64,000 nt of DNA from Whitmania pigra (lineage: Eukaryota > Annelida > Clitellata > Hirudinida > Haemopidae). Under the pieces are notes generated by a model. That model had not been told where the DNA came from, searched no databases, and saw only the letters and a list, made by a program, of their open reading frames with translations. This document shows, in pieces, positions 46,446 to 62,819 of the stretch. A program made the translations under genes and the position numbers. How positions within the stretch are numbered: position 1 is the first letter of the stretch; every line of letters begins with the position of its first letter. The stretch is taken from assembly GCA_021613335.1 (NCBI GenBank), contig JAJTWR010000410.1:559186-623185 (forward strand). Reading direction: 5' to 3'.

Positions 46446-49400
46446 CTAATTGCTCCTTAGAAGATCCTTGATGTCTTTTACAATGTTTGTTAGTATGGAT
46501 GGTGCCTCTGACTTTCCATCAATCATAACAAGTCCTCCATCCTAGGCATGGAAAATAAAATATTGTAGGCTGTAATATTTGCAATTGCTAAATTATTTCG
46601 ATTTAATCGCTGAAAAATTGCAAGTGCAATTAGCCAATCTTTGTTATTGAGTGCCTTATGTATCTGGATAGGCTGTGAAGTCACTTTTTTATTGCTCCCC
46701 GGTGGTGAAGGGGATTGCAAACCCTATCATGACTGTTGCTGTTACAGATGCATTTAGAAAAGCAATTCATTCAGTGGACCTGTATGCATGCCTTACACTT
46801 GCTTAATACTGAGGTCAGCTTCACATTCACAAATTGCAATAAATCATGCAGTTAATTAATATGCAATTATTTACAAAAATGTAAACTGACGAGGATTATC
46901 AATAAACAACATTGTCTGAACTAGGCAGATGCTTTGAAGAAAGAAAATATTACAACAAACCAAGCTTCAAACTTACCACCAATTTTACAAGAAGACAAAC
47001 ATGATGCTTTTGAAGTGTTCTACCGTAGAGGGACGCAGAGTTTTGGATGTGTTCAACGACTTGAAACATAAACATGATATCAGCAACATGAGTAATTATC
47101 AGAATATTATCTATTTATTTACTATTTATACTCTACCTGAAAAGTTGCAATGGAAACATATTTTCCTCAAAATGAGGGCAAAGTCTAAGCCTTCTGCATG
47201 GAACTGACAGGAATGTTTCTGAAGCAACTGACCACTTGAAAGCAACTTGGCAAAGGACTCACTAAATGCATTGGATATGGTTTGAATCACTGGGCATGAA
47301 TGAATTCAATATTTGTAAGTCATTGCAAACAATGCAAACACCTGTCAATTTCCTCAGGTGGAGCATGAAGGCTGAACACGGAACCAATATTTTGAAGTCG
47401 AGCTTTTCCTGTGAAGAACTATCTTCAGACTGCAAACATAAATGTCATTGAACTCCCATTGATTTACAATTAGAAGTAAATTTCTTATGAAACTTAAAAA
47501 ATGTTATGTGTGACTTATAGATTTGCAAGTTTCTGAAACTATTTTGCCAAGAATTTAGCCACACCTCCAACAAATTATTAAAGAGCTGATTCAAACAACA
47601 AGATTTCGTTCATAAATTTAAATTATTCTTATTTTATTTCTGGCATAATATGCTATGCATGTACCTTTAGAAAACATTTAATTAAATTTGAGAAACTACA
47701 TATGCTACATATTGCCTAAATACTCATCCTTAGAACAACAACAATGCAATTAGATTATAAAAAGAAAATTGACTCACTTTAATTATATAGGTAAATATGC
47801 CCTTCAGCGTTTGGGGATCATAAATTTGATCAACATTGAAATGGAACGGAAAATCTTTGACTGAAAATGGTTGAAGAACAAAAGGAAGTCTCGTTGGAGA
47901 ATTTGAATCAAGAGAAGTCTGAAAACAAATTAACCTGTAAATATTTCCTAAAAATAATTTTACTGAACTCAAAAATACCGACATTTCCAACAAATTTTGT
48001 ATTACTGTTATTGAGTACAAGGAATTCAAGATCTTTGATGATGTTTTGAGTCAAATTGGTAAAACTTATGACCACAATCAGTCGATTAGAATAAGTTGGT
48101 GCAAGTTGAAATTCTGCCATCTGAAATATTTGAGATTAAATAGAAATAATGCCGCACGTGTAATATAACTTACCCAACAAAAACAAACCAGCTTAATAAA
48201 AGAATTTTCGGCCAAAAGGAAACTCTTTGACTGGAAAACAAAGAAATCATATGCCATGTAAAATGCATTAATGACCTCAGTTAAAAATTAGTTATTAAGT
48301 GCTAGAAATCCAATAACAATGGTAAGTAATGTAAATAATGACGATAAACATGATAATACTAAAGATGACTGCTGACAAGCTATTTCGATTAATAAATCAT
48401 TCTACTTCAAGAGATGGATCCTCCAAAGGAGGCATCTGGACATCTTCAGCCTCAATGTATTCGCTTTGCTTCTTCAGCCTTTCAATTTCCTTCTTCTTAG
48501 ATTTTTCTGATCTTGCCTTAGACTTTTTCTTATCCTAAAATTATAATTTACATCTTCCATTTAGACATTTTTTGCTCCAAATGAACTGATCAATCAATTA
48601 ATAAAAACATCACATTCCCACAATAACTTCATACTGTTACTCAAGAGAAATTATTCTACCTGTGTTTGCTTGGCAGGTTGATCCTTGTCATTGATCTTGA
48701 ATTCCTTTTTGGTTGGTTCATTAACTTTCTCAATGGATGTAGGTGCCAGCCAAAACTCCAAATCATTAACCTTCGTAAACGAAGATTTGAGTTAACCTCA
48801 TAACAATGTAGAAAATTTAAGATTTGTAAATCTAAGCAATCTAAACACAAGTTACCAATTATTTCCTATTATTCATTTATATAGCGCCACGTGCGTAGCG
48901 TCAGAGGCGGTTCTTGTAATCATTTATATAGCGCTTGTGAAGGCTGGGTTTCGAACACGACACATTACGACTGTTGCCATCATCACCGCACGCAGGCACG
49001 TAACCCGTTCGACTAACCTGATATTGTAATTATATCAAGGGCTAACAGACCAGCCATTACGCTATCACAACATAAAAGCAAACAAGGTTTTAAAACCCGG
49101 ACAGCACCAGGACACCCCTCTTGGCAGCCCTGATCATATTGCAGCTAAATCACACATGAACTTTAACTCAATTAAAATATAAGTAGCATTTCATGATGCA
49201 AATAATGAAATATATTTACGTGTGAAGCAGTTGAAACGTCGCTGGGTTTATGTTCACTCGGTTGTTCTTCCAGGTGGTCACTAACAACTCCATTTCTGTG
49301 CTCCTCCACTTGAGCAGCATTTGAAGGTTGATGCACATCATCAGCATTTTCAGCCCTTAACTTTTTCTAAAATAGACATTATAAACCTAGGAATCTTGAT

Positions 49401-52400
49401 TAAGAAAACTTACCAATTAGTAAACAACGTTACCTTTTTCTCTTTTTTGTGCTTAGATGACTTTTCTTTGTGCTTTTTCTTCTTGATATCCTTATGAAAA
49501 TCATTATCATGATCAGAATGTGAAACCTTCAAACTCCTGTGTGACCTCACAGGAAGCTTTTCATGGTCTCTGAGTGGCCTACAAAATGAGTAATTTTTTT
49601 AGTTCTAGCCATTTTGCATAAAAATTGAAACGGACTCATCGAGGTTGATATCAAGGAACTTATGAGGATCGTTGCTAGGTGCATTTGACTTGAGGTCGGA
49701 ATCAGACAGTTCGACTCCCTGCGACAATGTTTATATTGTCATTTAACAATTTAATAAATAATGCTCGGGGTACTCGGGGACACTCACTTCGGGCATTTCC
49801 ACGACGACGCTAACGACGTGCTTCGTCTTCTCGGCATTTGCCTCATCGTTGTCATCGTCTTCTTCGGACTCGTTCTTGTTCGACTTCTTTTTATGGTTCG
49901 ATTTCTTCTTTGTCTTGTGTTTCTTTTTACTTTGTTTTTCTAACTCTTCTTTGGCCAGCTTCATGTATTTGTCCGAAGAGGTCAGGCCTTAGTGACAATG
50001 GATAAAAAAATAAATCAAAATGATATTAACAAATATCTAAATATGTCTCATTCTAAAGCCAGAGTAATGATTCAAAAATATGCGAAGTATGCATGCATTA
50101 TATTCTCACATAAGCAAGCTCAATCAAAAAGACTTTGCCCTTCAAGGCTCTGCATATAAATGCACTTGTTATTATTACTATTTACAATTACTTGATCCTA
50201 TTAATATTAATGTGATTTTTTTTCTGATTTAAACTGTCTCGTTAACCATTAAATTGCACGATTTAATCTAATGGAGATTGTCTGCAACATATATGTCATT
50301 AAACATAAATGTCAATTGACATGTGACATTTGTCACAAATTAAGTATTAATTATACCTTATTTTAGATTCAAAACAATTCTAATCTATAAGTGACAGACA
50401 ATGGCAAATTAAGCCTTTCTTTTTTTCACCTAAAACATTTTTCTCTGAATAAAAATAAAACCAATACCTGGAACTTTGAGAATGCTCTGAAAGTTGGTCT
50501 CACTCGAGACTCCACTTATGCCATCATTAGGAGGTGCCTTAAAATAATTCAATGATTATTTTCTGGGTTAACTAGGAGAAAATACAATGTGTTGTGTCAC
50601 CTTGCAGGTGCCACGCAAGTAGTGAGGGTTATTGAACTGCTCCTGTCTCCTCTGTTCTCTTTTCTGAAACACAGAACCAAGTGGCAGTGTAACGTAGACA
50701 TTGAAATATTAATATGTGACTTACTGCTGCAAGCTCCTCTTCTGTTAACTCAGAAAATTTCTTTTCCTCTGCTCTGAACAAAATTTGAATAAGAACATAT
50801 TAAAGAGCCTTAGAGAAAATTTTGAATGCTGAATGTTCATTCAAGAAAATATTTTGTCAGGTAATTATAAACATCTGCAAGTCTATGGGAAGTTTTCCTA
50901 TTAAAAAATAACCGATGAGCAGAGTGTACATGATTTCCATAAAACTACCTTGAGAGGGAATGCTCATTTATGGACAGGAAGACATTTGATCTTTCAATAT
51001 CATCATCTGAGCTCTCAGATGGTGGATCATTTATCCATTTGTCTAGATCCAACCTGTAAGAGTTATTTAAGCTTTAAAAACCGATAATTATATGAAGCAG
51101 GCTATTTTTAGCAGTTTGTTGAGACAACTGTTGTACAACTGCACAGACAAATGAGGGAATTGCATCACTTACTCCTCAGGAACAGGCACCTTTCGTTGGG
51201 CTTTTGGTGCCACAGGGTTTAATTCTCCATGGAATAGCTCAGACAATTCATTTGCTGCCTTGCCATTTTTATCATGAATTTTTTGGACATATTTTAAAAG
51301 TTGCTGTGCTGAGCAAGCCTTTGAACACAAACATTTTGCATGATTTTCAGCTGAAATTCAACCAAGACCTCATCAACAAACCCTTTCCTGGACTTCTAAC
51401 TCTGAACTTTGAACAAAAAGATTCAGTCCATCCATAACCATCTTTGTGATGTTCTTTGTAGTCTCCTTGTCATCTTCAGTTTCTGCAGTCATGAGAACTC
51501 TAGTGAAGAGTTTCATGATGTTCTGTACATAGATGCTCTGAATGTGGCCAGGTAATCCAGTTATTTTTGGCTTCAGCATTGATTCTAAAGTGGCATGTGG
51601 ATCTCGAAGATGTCTGGAATTTAAAAATGGTGAAATATCTATTTTTAACTCACTAAAGTACTACTCTCAGAACTGACAACTCACTCAGAAAATTCGCCGG
51701 AGATCCAGGCTGCAGCGTGAAGCACTTCGCAGATGCCATTCTGCTGAGCATTCGTGATGAGCAGTTGGGGATTCTCCAACAATATTGCCTGCATTAAAAA
51801 TAAAAGTTTATTGTCTCAGAATGTGAATGCTTAACCAAACCATCCATCCAACCATCTGAGTGACAATGAACTCTCGAACAGCTTGAACCCTTATGGCCAC
51901 GTCGAGCATCTGACAGGCAATTAACTTCCCATGTCTGGTCCCTTCGATTCGTGTTAGTTCCACCAGCACACTCACATACCTGCGGTATTAATCATCTTTA
52001 AAAGAAAGCCGATTCAAATCAACGGCACTCACCATTCAAAGTTCGTGACATGAACATAGTTCGACTGGCTGCAGATTTCAATGATTTTTGAGAGGAGTTC
52101 ATCTCTATAATGAGAACCTTCGGCCTTATCCATGTGAAGCATCAACTTTTTCACAATTTCCATCAAATTTTTCTTGGAAACCTTATGAATAAATTGATAA
52201 TTTTAAAGAAATTAGCAGTGCTTACTTAGCTATTTCTAAGATTTTAAAGCCCGATTCTGACCATGCCATACAAAAGATCAAGGGCTCGCAATCTGATGGA
52301 CTCATCTTTATCATCAAGACACTGAAGGATGAGGTCCTTGTGGGCTTGCACACTCTTTGGATGAGTTTTCAAAATCTTTGACATAGCCATTAGTCCAAGA

Positions 52401-55400
52401 TATTTCACTTTAAAACACATTTAACCATCAGTTGTCATTATTTTGGCAATGTTATTAGTAAAATTCTTAGTTAAAATCTTTTTGTTGAATTGATCTGAAG
52501 ATGCTAATCAACCCCAAAATAACATGTAAATGCAGTTTCCTCATGTTCTGCATAAGAATTTAATCACATAAATAATCAAGAATGAGTCACATTTGCATTC
52601 AAGCGAGCGTCTAGCATTTAAAAACCTGAGAAATGGAAATAATGAAAATATTTAGATAATCGAGATATATTATATACTGATTAAATGAGTTTAATTTAAA
52701 TCTGTTGCAATGATAACATTAAATTTTATTTTGGCTTTCTGAATCCCGTACTCATAAAAATTGACATGTGACATTTGTTTACAATCAAAAAGCACACTCT
52801 TGTGCAAATTATGATTCTGTACACATAAACAAAATATAAATAAACTTTTATTATTATTGTTATTATAAATATTATTATTATTATTATAAATTATACATTG
52901 GTTGAATAATAAAAACAAATCACTCCACATGAATTACTTTAAGTGATAACAAAAAGACCACTCACAGTTCTGGTCCGAATCTTCAATAAGAATTCTCAAC
53001 TTCTGCACGCAAAGCTGTAAAATTACTTTATTTTATTGTTTCCAATAGTTGCATCTGATCATTAGCAATAGAATCCTGACAAATGAGCTATTATTATTAA
53101 AAATATATTAAATAATATATTTATGGCATGCAAGTTGGCTCAGAGGGTAGCGTGCCTGCGAACGACGGCAAAAGCAACGGTCGTTACCTGTCGTGTTCGA
53201 GACCCGGCTCGCACCATCACAAAACCCCATGGATGCAGCCCTATGCAAATGGTGGAGCACCCCCGATGCTTACACTTACTGCGCTATACAAATAAACATG
53301 CTCTCTATTAAATGTTATTACCTTAAAATTAAATGTTTTTATCTTAAAATTAACTCTAGCGAACCTGAATAGATGCAGAGTGGTTGTTGACTCCCGAAGA
53401 AATGGATATGAGTACTGTAAAGTTAAATTTCAATGCAGTTACTGCCGTCCGGTCATTATGATTCACATTACACATTATAATTACATTGCAATCCTAGATC
53501 AATAATAATAACAATGTTAAGACATCGAATGTCAATATTCAATCTTCACAATAAATAGTCATTGATTACCAATGGTAAAGCACCATAATGTTCTTACCTG
53601 CAATGACTGTGTTAATGCATTCGTACAAAAGCGACATGGCAGAGGTGCTGCAAAATAAATGACAAAGTAAAATAAACAATGCAAAATATTCAAAATGATC
53701 GTTATTTAACGAATCAAATTTTCAAATCTTTAAGGCTGTTTGCATTTCTTCTTCCCAGTGCCTCTGAGCCGATGCAAATGGCACTACTTAAATGAATTAC
53801 AGATCCATCTACAACTCGTAGCAGAGGTATAATAATAACACTAAAAGGTTGGAAGCCGGTGTGCGAAATAAATCGAAGTCCAGCAATTTAATTATTTTAA
53901 TTAATCATTATTATAATTTTAATTATTATGTTTACACATTTAGCGACAGAAATTCTCGTAATCGAACTAAACATCGATGCCCAGGACGACCATGCAGTCA
54001 AGACTTTTTGTCAAATGGAGCTCATTAAAATGAATCTAATGTTCTTTCCTGTTCACCATAATTTAAATCCAATTTGGCATAATAAAAGAAATAAATTCGT
54101 AAAAGTACAAAGAAATGCACCTATGAATAAGATTTGTGAGGGGTTCAATCAGTTTCTTTCCAAGTCTTGGCTCCAAAGGAGTCAGTGCTCCAAACTGAAA
54201 AATGTTTCAAATCATGCTTAATTCATACATCATGGCCATTATTATTTATTATTGGCATCGACTAAACAAGCTTAACTTCAACATCCATCACATTTTCTCA
54301 CATCGAGTGTTGATGACAAACTGGTTTAAAATAAATTCAGTTCTCTTGGCTGTTATGGACATGAAAATGATGACAAGACGATTAACCAAAACTAACCAGT
54401 TTGATTATTTTGATGAGAACCCAGTTGTTTGTTGAGCTGGTCATCAGTTTGAAAAAGAGAGGAGCCAATGAAAGGTAATTTTTGGGATTTTTTCTTGCAA
54501 GTTCACATATGACATTAACTGAGGCTGACTGAACCCCTGAATTTTAGATTTTCATGTTATTCAAAGCTGCCATGTTAGAGTAATTAATAAAATAATGTTT
54601 TAAAGACATATTAACACAACAAAATTGGAAAAATCAATCCTTAAGTCTTTCACCTGGATCAGGATCCTCTAGCTTCTCTTTAAGCCTAGGAAAGGCAGGC
54701 CTGAGAGCCTCAGGAAACTTAAGGAACACTTTATACATAATAAGGATGGCTTTCTTTCTTAAATATGGTTTTGTGGATGTCATCTGCATGTTTAACAGAA
54801 AAGCTACCAATGTTACATCCAATAGCCTTAAAACAGTTTAAGCATCATAAACATACTAAAGTCATGATATCATTAGCAAGGTCTCTAGCCAAATCAGGAG
54901 ATAGGAAACAAGATAAACCATTCAGAGCCACTCCTGCATCATACATGTTTTGGCTGCTCAAGTCCTGCAAATCATTAAAATGGTTTGTTTGTTAAAAACT
55001 CTTATTTTTCTGACAAGAGCTTAGAAAATTAAACCATGACATGAATCAATTAACTAACTTAAATGCAATAAATATTATTTCAATCTTTTCAAAATAATGA
55101 CGCTTTTATAACGAAAACATAGTGAATCAGCTTGGCAGTGATTATCAAGACTATCAACAATGATAGTTTTTTTTACTAATCTGTGCCCTTTTGATCAATT
55201 TCATTTTAAAGCATAAGTAACACTTTCACATCCCCACACACAAACATTTGCCCCTTGTTGCAATCATAAGATTTGGTAAACAATGTGTTCTTTTCAGACT
55301 ACGACATAATTCAACCCATATTTTTTAAAAGAAAAAGCACCTAGAACCAACCTTTCTTATCATATTCGTTGTTAACATCAACACATCAGTCCCTTCATGG

Positions 55401-55939
55401 AAACTTTGTGAAGCAGCTAAATATCCAATTCTCTTGAAATCAAAAAATAAGTTTTAAGACATTTTTGTTGGATGACTCAATTAAATCAAACTGGCAAAAT
55501 CACATGTTGTTAGCAAATCATTACCTTGTGAGTGAACTTGGAAGAACTCATGACTTCAATAATGTTGAAAGCAGCCCAACTTATGTCATAGCCCAACATT
55601 TGAAGCTACAAAACATTACCAGTCAATCAAACGATTAAATCATCCAAAAGCAAAACTATTCTCAAAGAAAAAATAAAATCCCTACGTATGTCAACTTGTT
55701 GACAGCATTAGCCTTCACAGATAGATTATCATTCCTCAATTCTTGTTTGATTTCATCTATACATTCTGCAATATACTTAGCCTAAAAAGGTTTACATATT
55801 TTAATGCAACCAAGCTATACATAACGCAAGAATTTAAAACTACCTCGGCGTCCTTATGATTTCTAATACCTCGTACCAAATCTTGGAGATTTTTATCCAA
55901 AACCCTCTCAAGGGTTCCCTTAACTTTTTTAAAAGCCAT
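46446..55939 (-). CDS. AP3D1: AP-3 complex delta subunit (garnet orthologue)
   Basis: 34 coding exons (minus, high to low): 55939-55844, 55781-55686, 55605-55525, 55432-55352, 54964-54857, 54783-54654, 54536-54397, 54194-54121, 53647-53598, 53414-53365, 53014-52966, 52407-52262, 52181-52033, 51979-51853, 51788-51685, 51613-51382, 51318-51173, 51053-50949, 50773-50725, 50663-50601, 50537-50468, 49987-49788, 49718-49636, 49578-49434, 49366-49220, 48770-48660, 48534-48406, 48230-48174, 48120-47983, 47918-47778, 47429-47340, 47257-47137, 47059-46977, 46541-46446. All phases close: 1,228 residues (human about 1,150-1,215). Exon 1 starts MAFKKVKGTLERVLDKNLQD. The trunk is the adaptin HEAT solenoid (RKKAILIMYKVFLKFPEALR; GALTPLEPRLGKKL). 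Residues from about 620 form a Lys/Glu hinge, and the last 300 form the ear. Known role: large subunit of the heterotetramer that sorts cargo from endosomes to lysosome-related organelles. Introns carry SINEs. Confidence 0.95.
48878..49020 (-). mobile_element. tRNA-derived SINE in an AP3D1 intron, internally shortened
   Basis: Minus copy with the A-box region ('GGTTAGTCGAACGGGTTACG'), the B box ('TCGTGTTCGAAACCC') and the tail 'GCGCTATATAAATG' twice. It lacks the 'CACTGCCGCCAGCGCCC' block found in the copies at 25.8 and 57.4 kb. Confidence 0.85.
53123..53305 (+). mobile_element. tRNA-derived SINE, second subfamily, in an AP3D1 intron
   Basis: The head reads 'AGTTGGCTCAGAGGGTAGCG' (A box) and 'TCGTGTTCGAGACCC' (B box). 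The body has 'GCCCTATGCAAATGGTGGAG' and the end 'GCGCTATACAAATAAAC'. The structure equals the other SINEs but the sequence is clearly different, suggesting an older or separate subfamily. It lies between the exons at 53,365 and 53,014. Confidence 0.8.
53748..53802 (+). mobile_element. SINE 3'-end fragment
   Basis: 'GTGCCTCTGAGCCGATGCAAATGGC' followed by 'TAAATGAATTACA' matches the SINE tail ('GCGCCTCTGACGC..TGTGGCGCTATATAAATGAAGTTACA'). The head is absent. Confidence 0.6.
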
Positions 55940-56700
55940 AATAATTCTTTAATAAATGCCCCGGAACAAAAATACGCTCATTGGAATGACTACTATCTGC
56001 AGTCTCAGGAAACAATCGGCTTGATAACGCAAACACCACTGTGCATAATCAACATGGCGTCCCATATGTTGGCAAAATAGTATAGTGGGAGGTGTGACAG
56101 ATGTCAAGGTTCCACAGTTCAGTTGTTCTTTACTTATGAGCATTATCTTTTTTGTTACAAAATAATGTTGATGCAAAAATAAAATTAATCTTAAACAATA
56201 TTTATTTGCGTGTCACATGACACTTCCAAATCATGACATGTTTTAAAGTGTTCGATTGTCTTCTTATTTTAAACTTTTGACAATTACTGTGAGGCATAAA
56301 ACGAAGTAATTAATAAAATGAGGTATTAAAACCAGGAATGTAATCTGAAAAACGAAACTTGGTTCAAGCTTGCTAAAATGAGCTGCCGTTCCTATCTTGT
56401 CAAAGATGGTTAAAGTCGAATATTTGTATTCTAATGAAACCAATAGAGTATTCATTTGCGCCTCTAAACACTTGTTATAACTTGTGACTTTGTATAATTT
56501 CACGTCGGTTCTTTTTCAGATATAAAATAATTCCGATGCACCCTGACACTGTTCAAAACATTCATTCGAAAAATCCTTATGCCTGTATGATGGTATGGAA
56601 AGTGGTCACGAGTATTTCAAAATGCTCTCTTCTTGAGAACGATAATATACTTATGGCAAGTTCGATAACATCGAAAAACGTTTTACGTCCGTCACAGAGA
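55940..56700. other. AP-3 delta 5' flank and noncoding sequence
   Basis: Expected to contain the AP-3 delta promoter. A plus-strand frame at 56,536-56,799 runs into the decayed LINE that follows and has no family signal in its first half. Confidence 0.4.
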
Positions 56701-56739
56701 GGAGTAAATTTGAGAGATTCAAGCTATCTATCGGCGAAT

Positions 56740-58350
56740 TCGAGGCGAGTCAAGTTTTTTAAGAATACAAGAGGAACAAAAGTCAAGCTCAGATCATGAA
56801 GAATGCCAAGAGAGTGCTAGCAGAAACACTGCGCCAGTTTTGACGGTTCCACCAGCCTCGCAACTCTATGCAGAACCATCAAAGTGTTGAACGGCTATTG
56901 CACCTCAAATTCCCCAGATCACCTCAGATTCTGGGAATCTCCTAGAAAACACATAAAAGGCGGAAATGCTAGCCCAATCCTTTGCACTAGCCAGCAGCAA
57001 ACCTTTTCCCTCACATTGCACAAATCAAGACTCACTGGCAGCTGAACCCAGAACTCTTCACCCCAGATGACTCCCCCCTTTCTGATCCTATTAGCATCTT
57101 TGAAGTATTTGACGCACTGAGAATTGCGGGAGCTCATCACCAGAACCTGATGGCATTCACTGCGAGATGCTCAGAAGACTCCCTATTCTAAGCCTCAAAG
57201 GGATCGTTGCTTTCTTCAAAAATCCTGGTCATCCGGAATGGTTCCCTGTTCTTGGAAAAGAGCCATAGCTGCCCAATCCAAAGAAAGGGAAGCCTCCCTC
57301 ACTGCCTTCCTCCTATCGCCTCATCTTTCTGACCTCCACTCTTTGCAAACTCTTGTAATTGTAATTGTAACTTCATTTATATAGCGCCATATGCATAGCG
57401 TCAGAGGCGCTTCTTGTAACCATTTATATAGCGCTCCTTCCCAAGGGCGCTGGCGGCAGTGCAGGCTGGGTTTCGAACACGACACATTACGACTGTTGTC
57501 ATTACCGCCGTATGCAGGCACGTAACCCATTCGGCTAACCTGCACGCCGTCTTGGAGAGGGTGATGGTTCTTGGAGAATAAAAACATGTTGAACCATCAC
57601 CAAGCTGGTTTCTGAAAAAGCCAAGACCCACATCGTTAGACTATCGCGTCCTCAACCAAGAAGCAAATGATTCTTGGAGTTTTCCTAGACTTGCAAAAAA
57701 ACCTTCAACATGGTTTGGAAAGATGGGTGTCAAGGGCAAACCACTGGAATGGATCCACAACTTTTTTTAGGACAAAAGTATTCAAGTGAGATTGGATCAG
57801 CTCTCTCCGAACCAGTCCTAGAAAATGGCACTGCACAAGGCATCGTCCTCAGCCCTTTTCTGTTCATCATCATGAATGCGATTCCAGATGAAAAGGGGTT
57901 GAGCTGTCCATAAATGCTCTATGGACGACTGGGATGTCCTTAATAGCGATGACCAAACGCATGTCAAGCAGCTCAACCTTACGGCAATGGTTTTATCTGC
58001 AAATGGTTTTAAGATCTCTGCATCTAAATCACAAGCAGTTTTATTTGCAAAGAGCAGGGTCAAGAGGAGCGAGGCCAACATCAGACTTAGCATCGAAAAG
58101 GAACAAATTCCCGTCTCCAACGTTCATCTTCATAGGAATCGTCCTCACGCAGAGGATAAGACAAGTTGCATGAAAAGACTCAATGCAATTAACGCTATCT
58201 CGGGAAGCTCATGGGGTGCAAGCAAATCCATTCTGCTACCATCCGCTCCGTCCTCGACAAATCGGCTATGGCTGTGAGGTGATAGATCTAGGGTGCAAGC
58301 AGATCAGAGACACATGCGACAAGCTTCAACATCCAAAATTCCTCCTTGGA
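56740..58350 (+). pseudogene. I-type LINE relic (endonuclease-RT linker and RT), with nested SINE
   Basis: Peptides in changing frames: ISIFEVFDALRI and SPDGIHCEMLRRLPILSLKG (about 57,080-57,200), SSYRLIFLTSTLCKLL (about 57,312-57,355), then after the SINE LERVMVLGE, HHQAGF-like sequence and SWSFPRLAKK. GTAQGIVLSPFLFIIM (about 57,830-57,880) is the RT motif-B block, and SANGFKISASKSQAVLF (about 57,995-58,050) and SGSSWGASKS follow. These parallel the intact minus-strand copy at 3.5-5.6 kb (for example GTPQGSVLSPLLFIVM, SSHGFKISVNKS, AGKSWGASKS). The YADD segment is lost (about 57,905-57,930). Stops and frameshifts are frequent. Confidence 0.82.
57356..57549 (-). mobile_element. tRNA-derived SINE nested in the LINE relic
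   Basis: Near-full-length minus copy: head with 'GGTTAGCCGAATGGGTTACG', B box 'GTGTTCGAAACCC', 'GGCGCTATATAAATGAAGTT' tail ending in ACAATT repeats. It splits the LINE's 'SSYR..TLCKLL|LERVMVL' coding sequence. The interrupted site gives TCTTG on both sides (57,351-57,355 and 57,550-57,554), consistent with a short target-site duplication. Confidence 0.9.
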
Positions 58351-58383
58351 GACTGAGGAAACCAGTGATCGACACCCCGTCGT

Positions 58384-58580
58384 AATAGCCCGGCGACAAA
58401 ATAGCCCCGTCAAAACGGCACCATCAAAACATAAAACTCATTTCATTTAATCAAATTTGAAATCAGTTATCGGTTAATGTTAATATTATCGATTAAGTTA
58501 TCTTCAACTCATATAAATATTTTTTTATAAAGACACATTGACGGGATGTTTTGACGGGGCTATTTTGTCGCTGGGCTATT
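58384..58580. mobile_element. MITE with 33-bp terminal inverted repeats
   Basis: 58,384-58,416 (AATAGCCCGGCGACAAAATA...) and 58,548-58,580 are reverse complements over 33 bases with one mismatch. Each repeat also contains two internal 'AATAGCCC' motifs. The interior is AT-rich and noncoding. The true ends may extend a few bases outward ('GTGAxxC' flanks). Confidence 0.85.
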
Positions 58581-58589
58581 TTTAAGGGT

Positions 58590-59556
58590 CACCGATTTAA
58601 TCAAAACGTAAAAAATATGACAAGCATCTGCTTTAGTCTTGTTGGTCGAAATAAATAACAATAAAGGAAAATCAGGAATTTCGATACAGTTACAAAAAAT
58701 AGTTATTTCATATGCAACCGGAATTCATTTAAGTCAAACTTTTTCTCCTTATTTCTTTCGCATTTCAAGATAATCACCTAAAACTTCACCATTTACAAAA
58801 AGTCATTAACCGCGCTGATAGAAAGTGAACGAATTTATAATGGTCATTATGACATTCTCCATAAAATTCAATTTGCAAGACAGCTGAGTGAGATATTATT
58901 GAGCGTTATTGGCAATAGATTTATTCTATTCAATTCATGTGGTAAAATCGAGAAACTAAGAGTTCATTACCAAAGTGAAATCAACTTTGTAAACCACAGC
59001 ATAGGTTGGCGGACTGGACATTCGAAACTTGGCGCAAACACCTTATTTATTTTGGAGCCAAAATCATTTAATTAATGCAAGAACGGCGATATTTCAGCAT
59101 GATATATCAATTTACTTGAAATAGATAGTGGATTTTGTCGACTCAAGACAAGTTCTAATACCACAAATTCAAAGATATTTCCACCATGAATTCAATTTGG
59201 AGACCTAGGCAGAAGTAATTTATCTAAATGTTTTAATAAGACAAGCGATTATAAGCAACAATTTCAATATAAAATGAACTCAAACACACTGAAAAAGTTC
59301 TAGTCGGTTCGAGTCAGGTGAGAACAACCGATCCTACTTCACCGAATTCGTTCGCAAATCAGTTTTAACAGACCATTCCTTCTTGCCCGCAAAGGATTCA
59401 ACATGCCTGTTAGCAGTAGTTTCTTGTCTTCGCTGATTTGCCTACGCTTTTAGTTAGATATATACTCGAATTGCCTGTTAATGGAATTGACGTTAAAAGA
59501 AAAAAAAATGAAAATAAAGAAATGAACGCAGTTGTCTAGTTTGATTTTTGCTACAG
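58590..59556. other. CPEB1 upstream region
   Basis: AT-rich. A donor-like 'GAGTCAG|GTGAGA' near 59,317 could end a 5' exon of CPEB1. No confident upstream coding exon was found. Confidence 0.4.
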
Positions 59557-62783
<3,227 letters not shown>

Positions 62784-62819
62784 AGTCATCTGGAGACAAA
62801 AGTCTTTAAGTAGCTGTAG

